Below are positions 1-11,411 of a stretch of DNA of 64,000 nucleotides, in pieces. The notes beneath the pieces were generated by a model that was given only the letters and a program-made list of their open reading frames with translations, ran no database searches and was not told where the DNA came from. Source of the stretch: Microvirga rosea (GTDB lineage Bacteria > Pseudomonadota > Alphaproteobacteria > Rhizobiales > Beijerinckiaceae). The number at the start of each line of letters is the position of its first letter. Position 1 is the first letter of the stretch. The stretch is from assembly GCF_020595095.1 (NCBI RefSeq), contig NZ_JAJDOP010000001.1:248001-312000 (forward strand), read 5' to 3'. The position numbers and the translations under genes were made by a program.

Positions 1-190
1 CGGCCGTCAGCCCTTCGAGGGGCGCCAGGGTGAAGACCGGGGCCGGCTTTCCGATCAGCGCCGATGGAATCTTCGACGGGTCGCCGTCGCCGAGGCGGAA
101 GACGAAGAGGGCCGCGAGCCCCAGGAAGACCAGGACCGGCAGGATAAAGAGAAGACGGGAACGCGGCGCGGCGGCCGCCGTCTCAGCCAC
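1..190 (-). CDS. ccmG: CcmG/DsbE thiol:disulfide interchange protein, N-terminal part (cut by window edge)
   Basis: Only the first 63 codons are present; the gene runs off the left edge. The visible part has a short cytoplasmic tail, one hydrophobic membrane anchor (about residues 12-32) and the segment IGKPAPVFTLAPLEG, which is typical of the entry into the periplasmic thioredoxin domain of CcmG. In this family the protein reduces apocytochrome c cysteines before haem ligation; the catalytic CxxC lies outside the window. The start is GTG, overlapping the 3' end of ccmD by 8 bases, which indicates translational coupling in a ccmC-ccmD-ccmG unit. The identification rests on the N-terminus and on gene order. 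Confidence 0.85.
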   Translation of the reverse strand, partial: MAETAAAAPRSRLLFILPVLVFLGLAALFVFRLGDGDPSKIPSALIGKPAPVFTLAPLEGLTA

Positions 191-341
191 GGCGCGACCT
201 CCGGCCCGCGCCGCGGGCCTCGAGTTCGGCGAGGGCACGGCGCTGGATGCGGTGATCGACGACGGCGCGGACGATCAATCCCGCCACGACCACGGCCGTG
301 ATCACGTACGCGCTGGCGATGAAGGCGGCGTGGGAAGTCAT
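183..341 (-). CDS. ccmD: Haem exporter protein CcmD
   Basis: This 52-residue protein has one transmembrane segment (about residues 7-26, AFIASAYVITAVVVAGLIV) followed by a basic tail (RIQRRALAELEARG), the standard CcmD architecture. CcmD helps release holo-CcmE from the CcmABC complex in the inner membrane. The ATG lies one base after the ccmC stop (TGACATG) and the stop overlaps the ccmG start, so all three are probably translated from one mRNA. An in-frame ATG further upstream would read through the end of ccmC and is not credible. Confidence 0.88.
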   Translation of the reverse strand: MTSHAAFIASAYVITAVVVAGLIVRAVVDHRIQRRALAELEARGAGRRSRRG

Positions 342-342
342 G

Positions 343-1083
343 TCAGGCTGCCTGTGCGTCGAGGCGCTCGGCCTCCAGGATGGTGAGGGTGCGGACCCGT
401 CGCCGCAGGATCTCGGTCCGCATGCCGGAAAGGTGCAGCGCAATTCCCAGAAGCGTGAATCCGACCGCCATCACGAGAAGCGGGATCAGCATGGAGGGAT
501 GAATCGTGGGACCGCCGAGGCGAAACACGGAAGCGGGCTGGTGCAGGGTGTTCCACCAATCCACCGAGAACTTGACGATCGGCACGTTCACGGCGCCGAC
601 CAGGGTGAGAATCGAGACGGCCCGCGCGGCCCGGGTCGGCTCCTCGATGGCCCGCCAAAGCGCCATGATGCCGAGATAGATCAGCAGCATCACCAGCATG
701 GAGGTGAGCCGCGCGTCCCATTGCCAGTAGGTTCCCCACATGGGTTTTCCCCAAAGGGATCCGGTGACGAGGCAGATGAACGTGAAGGCGGCGCCGATCG
801 GGGCCGCGGCCTTTTGCGAAACATCGGCCAGGGGATGGCGCCACACGAGGGTCCCCAGGGCGGACGACGCCATGATCATGTAGAAGAACAGGGACAGCCA
901 CGCGGTCGGGACATGGAGGTACATGATCCGGACCGTTTCTCCCTGCTGGTAATCGGCCGGAGCCGTAAACCACGTCATGTAGAGCCCTGCGCCGATCATC
1001 AGCGCCGTTAGCCCGGCAAGCCAGGGCAGAAGCGCACCGCTGAGGCGCATGAAGCGGGTCGGGTTGGCAAGATCGCGGATCAT
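343..1083 (-). CDS. ccmC: Haem exporter / haem handling protein CcmC
   Basis: This 246-residue integral membrane protein has about six hydrophobic segments. It carries the diagnostic tryptophan-rich motif WGTYWQWDARLTS (about 116-128) between two conserved histidines, H57 (YLHVPTAW) and H181 (WWNTLHQP), the expected axial haem ligands. In system I cytochrome c biogenesis CcmC presents haem to CcmE in the periplasm. The chosen start (ATGATCCGCGAT) gives the usual family length. A long in-frame extension upstream crosses a divergent gene and is not real. ccmA and ccmB lie about 1.6 kb upstream, separated by two unrelated genes. Confidence 0.95.
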   Translation of the reverse strand: MIRDLANPTRFMRLSGALLPWLAGLTALMIGAGLYMTWFTAPADYQQGETVRIMYLHVPTAWLSLFFYMIMASSALGTLVWRHPLADVSQKAAAPIGAAFTFICLVTGSLWGKPMWGTYWQWDARLTSMLVMLLIYLGIMALWRAIEEPTRAARAVSILTLVGAVNVPIVKFSVDWWNTLHQPASVFRLGGPTIHPSMLIPLLVMAVGFTLLGIALHLSGMRTEILRRRVRTLTILEAERLDAQAA

Positions 1084-1200
1084 GAAGACCGATGTAGCGG
1101 GCGGAGGGCAGCGCTGCAACGAGAGGATTGCCGCAATCACGGCATCTTCAAATCGCCACATGTGATGTTTTAACATTTGTGGACCAACGATGGAGCCCCG

Positions 1201-2187
1201 ATGCGATTGCCTGTCCTTTCCGCGACGACCCTTCTGGTTGCCGTTCCGGCGTTTGCCGAGCCGCCCTCCTTGCATTGGCCGGTCGCTTGCGAAATCGGGC
1301 GCGACTGCGTCATCCAGCATTACGTGGATCGGGACCCCTCGCCCGAAGCGCAGGATTATCACTGCGGAACCCTGACCTATGACGGGCACGACGGAACCGA
1401 TATCCGCATCCCCACAATGGCGGCGCAGAAGGCCGGAGTGGCGGTGCTGGCCGCCGCCGACGGCACGGTTCTGCGAACGCGCGACGGCGTCGCGGATGTG
1501 TCGATCGCGGAAAAGGGCCGGGACAGCGTCAACGCCATGGAGTGCGGCAACGGCGTCGTGATCGATCATGGCGATGGCTGGGAAACCCAATACTGTCATA
1601 TGGCGAAGGACAGTCTCCGGGTCCGTTCGGGGGACCGGATCAAGGCCGGCGACCCCATCGGCCTGGTCGGCCTGTCAGGCCTGACGGAGTTCCCGCATCT
1701 TCACTTCACGGTGCGCCGGGATGCGCAGGTCGTGGATCCCTTCGCCGATGGGGCGCAGGAAAAATCCTGCGCGGGCGGTCCGTCCCTGTGGAGGGACGAT
1801 CTGCGCCGCGGCCTCGCCTATACGGACGGCGGCGTCCTCAACAAGGGCTTTTCGGGGGGCGCCGTGACGATGGAGGCCATCGAATCAGGAACGGCGGAGC
1901 GGGAGGTGCCGACCACGCAATCCCCTGCCCTTGTCGCCTTCGTGCGCGCCATCGGGTTGAAACAGGGCGACGAGCAAGTGCTGATCCTTGTCGATCCGGA
2001 TGGGACGCCGGCGGCGCAAGGCAAGGCGCCACCTCTCGACCGCAACAAGGCGCAATGGATGATGTTCGCAGGTTTCAAGCAGCCGGCCGGCGGCTTCCGG
2101 CCCGGCCTCTACCGGGCGCTCTATCGGGTCATGCGGAACGGCAAACCTGCCATCGAGCAGGCTTTCGGGATCAACCTCCGGCCTTAA
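1201..2187 (+). CDS. M23-family (LytM-type) metallopeptidase, secreted
   Basis: The 328-residue product has a signal peptide (about 1-19, cleavage after AFA). The LytM core has zinc ligands H63 and D67 in GHDGTD, and H166/H168 in PHLHF, with H133 (YCHM) between them, so the active site looks complete. Five cysteines (30, 36, 55, 115, 132) suggest periplasmic disulfides. The C-terminal 130 residues are not recognised. M23 enzymes usually cleave peptide cross-links of peptidoglycan. It sits on the opposite strand between ccmC and ccmB and its stop overlaps that of the convergent acetyltransferase gene by 4 bases. The start at 1201 gives a clean signal peptide; an upstream in-frame ATG at 1177 is less likely. 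Confidence 0.88.
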   Translation: MRLPVLSATTLLVAVPAFAEPPSLHWPVACEIGRDCVIQHYVDRDPSPEAQDYHCGTLTYDGHDGTDIRIPTMAAQKAGVAVLAAADGTVLRTRDGVADVSIAEKGRDSVNAMECGNGVVIDHGDGWETQYCHMAKDSLRVRSGDRIKAGDPIGLVGLSGLTEFPHLHFTVRRDAQVVDPFADGAQEKSCAGGPSLWRDDLRRGLAYTDGGVLNKGFSGGAVTMEAIESGTAEREVPTTQSPALVAFVRAIGLKQGDEQVLILVDPDGTPAAQGKAPPLDRNKAQWMMFAGFKQPAGGFRPGLYRALYRVMRNGKPAIEQAFGINLRP

Positions 2188-2672
2188 GGGAGCCGATAGG
2201 CTTCAATCTGCTGCATGCCATGGGCGCGGTAGAGCCGAAGAGCTCCGGAGGGGTTGTCCGAATCGACCTTTAGGTCGACGAAGGGCGCGCCCCGCTCCCG
2301 AAATCTCCGAAAGGCATGAAGCAGCAGGGCGGAGCCCAGACCCTGCCGCCGATGATCGGCACGAACCGCCAGATCCTTGATGAAGGCGCTGGTCCAGCAC
2401 TGCGCCACCCCTGCGACGGCATTCCGGTCATCGACAGCCACGAAACACAGGGCGGCATCGTATTCCGCATCGCCCGTCAGGGCGGGCAGCCAAGCGTCAT
2501 AGGGCGCGACCTCCCCTCCCCCTCGGGCATAGGCCGCGACGAGCAGGGCATGCACATCTCTCGCGTGATGATCGGGATCGAATGCCGCGAGCCGGATCCC
2601 GTCCGGCCAGGATGGCGCCGGAACCGGTGCGGTCAGCGAGCGGCGCATCCGCAAGACAAGACGCTCTGCCAT
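2184..2672 (-). CDS. GNAT-family N-acetyltransferase
   Basis: The 162-residue protein carries a GNAT fold. Motif A, the acetyl-CoA loop, is visible as VRADHRRQGLGSALLLHAF (R/Q-x-x-G-x-G/A), followed by VDSDNPSGALRLYRAHGM, the typical end of the domain with the conserved N and Y. The substrate cannot be predicted. The start lies 4 bases past the stop of ccmB on the same strand, so it may be cotranscribed with ccmAB although it has no known role in cytochrome c maturation. Confidence 0.85.
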   Translation of the reverse strand: MAERLVLRMRRSLTAPVPAPSWPDGIRLAAFDPDHHARDVHALLVAAYARGGGEVAPYDAWLPALTGDAEYDAALCFVAVDDRNAVAGVAQCWTSAFIKDLAVRADHRRQGLGSALLLHAFRRFRERGAPFVDLKVDSDNPSGALRLYRAHGMQQIEAYRLP

Positions 2673-2676
2673 CGCC

Positions 2677-3342
2677 CTACTCTCCCGACCTTAGGGCCGC
2701 CGCCGCTCCCACGGTCCCGACGACGGCGGCGATCAGGGACAGGGCCACCAGAATCAGGAACGGAGTCGCGAAGGGGATGGTGCCGCCCGTTGCGGCGTTG
2801 GCGGCGGAAACGCCGAAGATCAGGCTCGGGATCATGAAGGGCAGCACGAGGATGGCCAGGATCACTCCGCCCCGGCGGAGGGAGGCGGTGAGCGCCGCGC
2901 CGACGGCACCGATGAAGGTCAGAGCAGGGGTTCCGACCAGAAGGGTCGCCACCATCGCCAGCATGGCGTCCGGCGTCAGGGCGACCAGCAGCCCGAAAAA
3001 GGGTGCCGCCAGCGCGAGCGGCAGGCCCGTCACCAGCCAGTGCGCGGTGACCTTGGCGAGAACCACCATCTCGAGGGGCGCGGGCGACAGGCGCAGGAGA
3101 TCGAGGGAGCCATCTTCCTGATCGGCCTGAAACAGCCGGTCGAGGCCGATGAGAGTGGCGAGAAGGGCCGCGATCCACAGGATGGCCGGCCCGATCCGCG
3201 ACAGAAGGTTGAGGTCGGGCCCGAGAGCGAAGGGAATCAGGGTCACGATGGACAGGAAGAACACGAGGCCCATCAGGCCCGAGCCGCCGACGCGGGCGGC
3301 GAGCCTGAGATCCCGAATCAGAAGGGCACGGAAGGACCGCAT
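2677..3342 (-). CDS. ccmB: Haem exporter protein CcmB
   Basis: The 221-residue protein has six hydrophobic segments and the family signature QADQEDGSLDLLRLSP (about 68-83) after the second helix. CcmB is the permease of the CcmAB ABC transporter, which drives release of holo-CcmE from CcmC. The gene overlaps the ccmA stop by one base (TGA/ATG junction at 3342), confirming the ccmA-ccmB pair. Length and composition match the family. The following gene on the strand is an acetyltransferase rather than ccmC, so the operon is split here. Confidence 0.95.
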   Translation of the reverse strand: MRSFRALLIRDLRLAARVGGSGLMGLVFFLSIVTLIPFALGPDLNLLSRIGPAILWIAALLATLIGLDRLFQADQEDGSLDLLRLSPAPLEMVVLAKVTAHWLVTGLPLALAAPFFGLLVALTPDAMLAMVATLLVGTPALTFIGAVGAALTASLRRGGVILAILVLPFMIPSLIFGVSAANAATGGTIPFATPFLILVALSLIAAVVGTVGAAAALRSGE

Positions 3343-3989
3343 CAGGCCGTCTCCCCTTCCGCCGGCGCGAGCCCGGCCGAATCGGACAGCGCGGGGCGCT
3401 CGATCCGGAGGGTTTTCGCATCAGTGAGACCCAAGGGCTGGTGCGTCGTCGCAATGACGATCCCGCCCTGATGCCGGTGATCGGCGATGAGCCGATGGAG
3501 AATGTCCTGGGAGGCCGTGTCGAGGGCGGCCGTCGGCTCGTCCAGGAGCCAGAGGGGCCGCCGGGCCACCAGAAGGCGGGCCAGCGCCACTCTCCGCCGC
3601 TGGCCGGCGGAAAGATAGGCGACGGGAAGCCCCGCCGCGTGCGCAAGGCCCAGAACCGCGAGCGCCTCGCGCGGCTTCAAGGCCGGGCTGCCGAGAAAGT
3701 CGCGGGCGAAGGTCAGGTTTTCCTCCGCCGTCAGGGCGGCCTTGAGGGCATCCCGGTGCCCCACATAATGGAGGCACTCGGTGAGAACGCCGTCATCCGC
3801 CTCCGTCAGGACAAGCGCGCCCCCGGCGGGCGCCAGCCTCCCGGCCAGAATATCGAGAAGGGAGGATTTCCCGGCCCCGTTCCGGCCGACCACCACAAGG
3901 GCGTCTCCCGGCCCGAGGGCAAAGGATACCCCCTCGAAGATCCGCCGCTCGCCCCTGCTGCAGGCCAAATTCTCACCACGAAGACGCAA
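3342..3989 (-). CDS. ccmA: Cytochrome c biogenesis ATP-binding protein CcmA
   Basis: This 215-residue ABC ATPase has Walker A GRNGAGKS (35-42), Q-loop region HYVGHRDALK, signature LSAGQ (126-130), Walker B LWLLDEP (146-152) and H-loop histidine 183 (ATTHQPL). Length and the VGHRDALKAALTAEENL segment are characteristic of CcmA. It energises CcmB. The start is set at a TTG codon preceded by CAGGG. No in-frame ATG lies nearby, so the exact start is uncertain. It is divergent from acnA, and the 291 bases between them hold both promoters and no other gene I can see. Confidence 0.93.
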   Translation of the reverse strand: MRLRGENLACSRGERRIFEGVSFALGPGDALVVVGRNGAGKSSLLDILAGRLAPAGGALVLTEADDGVLTECLHYVGHRDALKAALTAEENLTFARDFLGSPALKPREALAVLGLAHAAGLPVAYLSAGQRRRVALARLLVARRPLWLLDEPTAALDTASQDILHRLIADHRHQGGIVIATTHQPLGLTDAKTLRIERPALSDSAGLAPAEGETA

Positions 3990-4280
3990 AACCCTGCCGC
4001 CCCTGTCCGCAATCGTTTCCGACCGCTCCGATTGAAGATGATTTCCGAAAAGCGACCTCGCTTTCCGGAGCCATGCCCTGAATCCACCCCAGAATGGTTC
4101 TAAACCGTGTAGCGAGGTCGTTGGAAATGATCTATATCACCCTCGGCTGCGCCGCGCGCCATGGCGTCCAACCCGCTTCGCGCGCTTCTCCCCTGTCCGG
4201 GCACCCCCGGAGCGGCGCGCGCTTATCGCGCTTTCGGCCGAACAACCTGTTCGTAACCCAAATGCACGCGAGGATTCGCC

Positions 4281-6989
<2,709 letters not shown>

Positions 6990-7012
6990 CGCCAGGCGCC
7001 TTTGAAACGACG

Positions 7013-7045
7013 AAGCCCGCCTCTCGTGAGAGGGGCGGGCTTTTT
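7013..7045 (+). terminator. Rho-independent terminator of acnA
   Basis: A 13-bp stem AAGCCCGCCTCTC / GAGGGGCGGGCTT (one wobble pair) with a GTGA loop is followed by TTTTTATT. It begins 23 bases after the acnA stop. Confidence 0.93.
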
Positions 7046-7069
7046 ATTGGTCTGTGCGGACGATCGGTT

Positions 7070-7091
7070 GCGGCCCGTTTGCGCGGGCCGC
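7070..7091 (-). terminator. Hairpin at the end of the large RTX gene
   Basis: A perfect 8-bp stem (GCGGCCCG / CGGGCCGC, 6-base loop) starts 8 bases after the stop of the RTX gene. There is no T-run on either strand, so it may stabilise the 3' end or assist Rho-dependent termination rather than act alone. Confidence 0.45.
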
Positions 7092-7098
7092 TCCCACA

Positions 7099-10000
7099 TC
7101 ACACGAACAGCAGCTCCTTGTAGGAGAAGTTCTTCAGGTCCTTGTTGTTGGTGAAGGTGGCAATCGCCACCCCAGCCTTGGAGCCCGAGCCGTCCGCATC
7201 GTAGTACAGCACCCGCTTGTGCGAGTCGTAGACAAAGAAGTCGTCCTTGTCCTTGGCCGTATCCAGGCTGAAGAACTTGCTCGCCATCTTCAGCGGCTTC
7301 TTCTCGGTGCCCTTCTTGGTCGCCGCGTACAGCGCCTTGTTGGCCTTGAACAGGGCATTGTCGAGCCAGATCGTGTCGTCCTTGACCGAGTAATCCTTGA
7401 TCAGGTCCTTGTTCTTGGACTTGTTCAGCTTGGTGTCGAACACGAACGTGTCCTTGCCCTTGCCGCCGGTAAGCTGGTCGTTGCCGAGCCCGCCCCACAG
7501 CTTGTCGTTGCCAAGACCGCCCGCGAGCCGATCCGCCAGCGCACCGCCCTTGAACACGTCATTGGCCGTGCTGCCCGCCGTGACCTCGCGGGTGACATCG
7601 CCGACATTGATGGCGAAGGTCTGGGTGCTGAGCCCGCCCTTGCCGTCGGAGACCTGAACGGTGACGTTGTGGGCCTTGGCCTGCTCGAAATCGAGGCGGA
7701 AGCCGTCGGCGACCAGGATCTGGTTGCCGGCGATCTTGAAGCGGCCCTCGGCAGTGTTGGTCAGGCTGTAGCTGAGGCTGTCGCCGTTGGGATCGGTGGC
7801 CGCAAGGGTGCCGACCAGGGTGCCGGCGGTGGCGTATTCCGCCGCCGTGTTGCCGCTCAGAACCGGCGCCGACGGGCCTTGGTTCGTGGGCGTTTCATCG
7901 ACGTTCTCGACGCTGATCTTGAAGGCTTGGGTGGCGCTCGTTCCGCCCGGCTTGCCGTCATTTGCCTTGAGATAGACCATGACGGATTTGCTGCCGTCGG
8001 CATTCAACGGAAGTGTCTCGTAGTCGAGCGGAGCCTTCAGCTTGAGCTGCTTCTGACCCGTTGTGGCATTGGTGACGATCTCGAAGCGGTCGTTGGCATG
8101 GCCGGCCACCGTGTTGTCGAAGCTCCAGCCGAGACTGGCGTCGTTGTCCTGGTCCTGCGCCGAGAGGGTGCCGGTGAAAGGGTCGTTTTCCTTGATCCTG
8201 AGCTCGGTAGCGCCGTTCAGCTTGAGGTTATTGGGGGCATGGTTGCCGTTGACCACATCCGCCACGGTGATGGTGAAGGTCTGGTAGGTGGCCAGAGAGC
8301 CTGCGCCGCCGTCCTTGTCGGAGACCTTGAGGGTGATGGTGAAGGTCTGGTTGCCTTCGGCCACGGGCAGTTTCTTGGCGACGGTCAAGTGACCTGTCGC
8401 ATCGACGGCGAACAGGCCGTTGGCGTCGGCGGCATTGCCTTGGTCGTCCTTGAGCTCGAATTTGAGGCCCGTCGGACCGTCGTCCTGATCGTGCGCCGCG
8501 AAGGTGCCAATGGCGGCGCCGACATCGGAGCCCTCATCCACCTGCGCATTGGACAGGTTGTCGATGACGGGGGCCTTATTGACGTTCTTCACCTTGATGG
8601 AGACGACCTGCTCCGTCGCGCCACCCTGCCCGTCGGTGACCGCCACCCTCAGGTTAAAGATGGTATCGGCCGAGACTTCGGGGCCATTCATGGTGATCAG
8701 GCCGGTGGTCTCATTGATCGCGAAAATACCTTCCGGGTTGGTCTTCAGCTCATATTTAACCGTGCCGCCATCAGTATCATGAGCCGTTACTCTGGCGATG
8801 GTGTGCGTCCCGGTGTTTTCGTTGACCAAGATCTTCCCAGCATCGTCGCCGGATCCGGCAGTTCCAGAGCCCGCGGCTTCGACCTTATCGACCACGGGCG
8901 CCACGTTCACATGCGTGCTGGTGATGGTGAAATCCTTCACCAGCGAACCGCCATGGGGGTCCGACACCTTCACCTTCACGGTGTAGGTTCCGGCGTCTAG
9001 GATCCCGTAGGCGACGGCAAGCTGGTTGCCGTCGCGGATCATAAACCTGCCTTTGTTCGTATCGCTCTGGTCGATGCTGAAGGTCAGCTTATCGGCGGTG
9101 TCATCCGGATCCGTGGCCTTCAGGGTTCCGAGGATGGGGATCTGATCGTCGTCCTCGACGGTTTTGACGGTGGTGTTGTTGTCGAAGGACAGGGTGTTCG
9201 GGTTCTGACTTGTGCTCATGTCGGCGAGGGACACGGTCCTGTCGTCGAACTTGGCGTATTCTACGTCCTTCAGCAGGTCCGTGCCGTCCAGGCCGGTGAC
9301 CGTGTAGGTGCCGTCCGCGTTCCTGGTGATGGTGTAGGCCTGCTGGTTGCCGGAGAAGACCGCCGTATCGTTGTCGGCTCCGCCATCGAGCTGATCCGAG
9401 CCGCCCCCGCCCTTGAGCACGTCGTCGCCTGTTCCGCCATAAAGCCGGTCGCCGCCGCCCTTACCGGTGAGAGTGTCCTTGCCGCCCATGCCGTAGAGTT
9501 CGACGCCGTTGCCGTTGCCCTTGTCGACACCGGTGATGATGTCACCCGCGTTGGTGCCTTGCACGACCTCGATGTCTTTCAAGGTATCGCCCGTCGCAGC
9601 GCCGCCTGTTGCGCCGGTGGTCATGTCGAGGACGATCCCGCCCTCGCTGGCAGGCGTGGCCAGATAAGTGACCATGTCCCAATTATCGCCACCATCGAGG
9701 AGGTCCGCGCCGCCGCCGCCGAACAGGATGTCGTCGCCAGCGCCACCATAAAGCCGGTCACCGCCGCCCTTGCCGGTGAGGGTGTCGATGCCGCCCATGC
9801 CGTAAAGTTCGACGCCGTTGCCGTTGCCCCGATCGATGCCGGTAAGAATATCGCCGGAATTGGTGCCCTGCACGACTTCGATATTGGTCAGCACATCGCC
9901 GGCCGCGTTGCCGGCGTTCTGATTGGTGGTGAGATCGACCGTGACACCACCCTTGTCTTCGGGGATGCCGAGATAGGAGACCATGTCCCAGCCGTCGCCG

Positions 10001-11241
10001 CCATCGAGCCGGTCGCTGCCGCTGCCGCCTTCGAGGATATCGTTCCCCACACCGCCGAACAGGGTGTCGTCGCTTGCGCCGCCGCGCATATGGTCCCCAA
10101 GCTTGGTGCCGGCATATTGTTGGCCGATATCGCTACCGGTCCAGTCGATAGCGCTTTCGCGGGGATCATAGATCCGAGCTTTGATGGCGCCCGCGTTGGG
10201 CCCGAAATTAAGCACCCATTCGACTATAAATCGTCCATCATTGAGAGTCTTAATCTGGGTGGAAGCTGCATAGTCGAAGGATAATTGTTTATGTTCAATA
10301 ACCCCGTTCTTATAAGTCCCGATATGTATCCCCCCGGATGAAGTAGTATCCATATATGAGAAAGCCAAACCACCATTTAGAAGAGGTGTTATTGTTGGTT
10401 TAGACGAGAAACCGCCATAAACTTTAGCGAGCTCTTTGGTTTCTAAAATGCTTCCTTGAGGCGATAAAGTGATTAATTTAAAACTGCCATATTTTGTCTG
10501 GCTGTCATAATCTGCGTATACGACAGCAAAATTTCCATCGCTTAATGTGATAACACTAGAAAGTTTTGCTGTTTCTTCAATTGTGTTCGTTCTAAGAGGT
10601 ATACGGCTCTGTAGAATGCCGTCACTTTTTGTTATTAACAAATATAAAGTTTTATCTTTTCCTGTATATTGTAGATTTATTAAGTTTCCTTGACTTGTGC
10701 TAGTTTCGGCTATGTTAATAGCAGTTACCTCTGGATCTATAGTTCCTGTAGAAGCAACTCCGTTACTATATTTGAAATACTTTATACCTGATTGATTATA
10801 GGTTATATGGAAAGAACCATCTGAATTCGAATATATAGCAGGATGGAATTCAATGTTCGAATTTACGAGTGGAGTCGAGTATATCGGGTTTGAATCTAAC
10901 TTTCCGGTGAATACATCAAAAGTTTCTTGAACAACAGTATGCGTTTTTTGCTGCTGGTTTATTTTGCTGTAAACGACGACAAATCGTCCATCAGGCATGG
11001 CGGCGATAGATGGACGATCCTTACCAGCTTCTCCTGGTTCACTGATATTGAATGCTTCCCCATATAGACTTCCATCTGCATTGGCGACTTGGGCTTTTAT
11101 CGTATTGGTTGTTACGTCTCGCCATGCCGTTACAATCCAACCATCTCTCAGAACTGCGGTGCTAACGACCTGGTCGTATCGATTGTATAGATGAGTATTT
11201 CCAAATTCGGTCTCTGAACCCCACTGTTCAGGAAAAGCCAT
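7099..11241 (-). CDS. Large RTX / cadherin-repeat secreted calcium-binding protein
   Basis: The 1380-residue protein has no N-terminal signal peptide. Residues 1-350 contain about six spaced repeats of the form xLxDGxFVVxY/W (LRDGWIVTAW, MPDGRFVVVY, LSDGNFAVVY, LNDGRFIVEW), suggesting a beta-propeller. Residues 380-630 hold nonapeptide RTX repeats (GGxGxDxLxGG). A YTITRNADGTYTV...LLKDVEYAKF block follows. About residues 690-1230 are five cadherin-like domains (TDPDDTAD, VSDPHGG). The C-terminal 150 residues have more RTX repeats and FVFDTKLNKSKNKDLI, probably the uncleaved type I secretion signal. No T1SS genes lie nearby. The start has GGAG 7 bases upstream. DNA encoding the N-terminal region (about 10150-11240) is much AT-richer than the rest. 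The ligand is unknown: adhesin or matrix protein is a guess. Confidence 0.85.
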   Translation of the reverse strand: MAFPEQWGSETEFGNTHLYNRYDQVVSTAVLRDGWIVTAWRDVTTNTIKAQVANADGSLYGEAFNISEPGEAGKDRPSIAAMPDGRFVVVYSKINQQQKTHTVVQETFDVFTGKLDSNPIYSTPLVNSNIEFHPAIYSNSDGSFHITYNQSGIKYFKYSNGVASTGTIDPEVTAINIAETSTSQGNLINLQYTGKDKTLYLLITKSDGILQSRIPLRTNTIEETAKLSSVITLSDGNFAVVYADYDSQTKYGSFKLITLSPQGSILETKELAKVYGGFSSKPTITPLLNGGLAFSYMDTTSSGGIHIGTYKNGVIEHKQLSFDYAASTQIKTLNDGRFIVEWVLNFGPNAGAIKARIYDPRESAIDWTGSDIGQQYAGTKLGDHMRGGASDDTLFGGVGNDILEGGSGSDRLDGGDGWDMVSYLGIPEDKGGVTVDLTTNQNAGNAAGDVLTNIEVVQGTNSGDILTGIDRGNGNGVELYGMGGIDTLTGKGGGDRLYGGAGDDILFGGGGADLLDGGDNWDMVTYLATPASEGGIVLDMTTGATGGAATGDTLKDIEVVQGTNAGDIITGVDKGNGNGVELYGMGGKDTLTGKGGGDRLYGGTGDDVLKGGGGSDQLDGGADNDTAVFSGNQQAYTITRNADGTYTVTGLDGTDLLKDVEYAKFDDRTVSLADMSTSQNPNTLSFDNNTTVKTVEDDDQIPILGTLKATDPDDTADKLTFSIDQSDTNKGRFMIRDGNQLAVAYGILDAGTYTVKVKVSDPHGGSLVKDFTITSTHVNVAPVVDKVEAAGSGTAGSGDDAGKILVNENTGTHTIARVTAHDTDGGTVKYELKTNPEGIFAINETTGLITMNGPEVSADTIFNLRVAVTDGQGGATEQVVSIKVKNVNKAPVIDNLSNAQVDEGSDVGAAIGTFAAHDQDDGPTGLKFELKDDQGNAADANGLFAVDATGHLTVAKKLPVAEGNQTFTITLKVSDKDGGAGSLATYQTFTITVADVVNGNHAPNNLKLNGATELRIKENDPFTGTLSAQDQDNDASLGWSFDNTVAGHANDRFEIVTNATTGQKQLKLKAPLDYETLPLNADGSKSVMVYLKANDGKPGGTSATQAFKISVENVDETPTNQGPSAPVLSGNTAAEYATAGTLVGTLAATDPNGDSLSYSLTNTAEGRFKIAGNQILVADGFRLDFEQAKAHNVTVQVSDGKGGLSTQTFAINVGDVTREVTAGSTANDVFKGGALADRLAGGLGNDKLWGGLGNDQLTGGKGKDTFVFDTKLNKSKNKDLIKDYSVKDDTIWLDNALFKANKALYAATKKGTEKKPLKMASKFFSLDTAKDKDDFFVYDSHKRVLYYDADGSGSKAGVAIATFTNNKDLKNFSYKELLFV
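9391..10008 (-). repeat. 309-bp tandem duplication inside the RTX gene (2 copies)
   Basis: The motif catcgag recurs at 9384, 9693 and 10002, exactly 309 bases (103 codons) apart. Between these points both copies encode DGGDxWDMVxYL, IEVVQGTNxGDI, RGNGNGVELYGMGG or KGNGNGVELYGMGG, and TLTGKGGGDRLYGG in the same order. The units differ by scattered substitutions, including third-position changes, so this is an older in-frame duplication and not an assembly artefact. Confidence 0.85.
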
Positions 11242-11383
11242 TGTCGTGCTCCGTCGCGATATGAATGTGTTTGTGGTCTATGGTTTCGTCCTGGCCCGTC
11301 GTGCAGCCCCCATGGCTGAGACCTCACGGGCCGGATCACCGGCGGTTCGGGCGCCTTATCCTTAGAATCGGCAATTGTGCCTA

Positions 11384-11411
11384 TTTATAACGTTGCAATA
11401 GTTCTATTCAA
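11384..11411 (-). promoter_or_regulatory. Candidate sigma-70 promoter of the large RTX gene
   Basis: Reading on the minus strand, TTGAAT (11406-11411) and TATAAA (11384-11389) are separated by 16 bases, in the only AT-rich part of the upstream region. This would give a 5' leader of about 135 bases. Assignment is by eye. Confidence 0.4.

Noticed and set aside
7099-11241. Reading the large RTX protein as a haemolysin-type toxin
   Set aside because: There is no hydrophobic pore-forming region, no acyltransferase (HlyC-like) gene and no linked T1SS; the domains are cadherin- and propeller-like.
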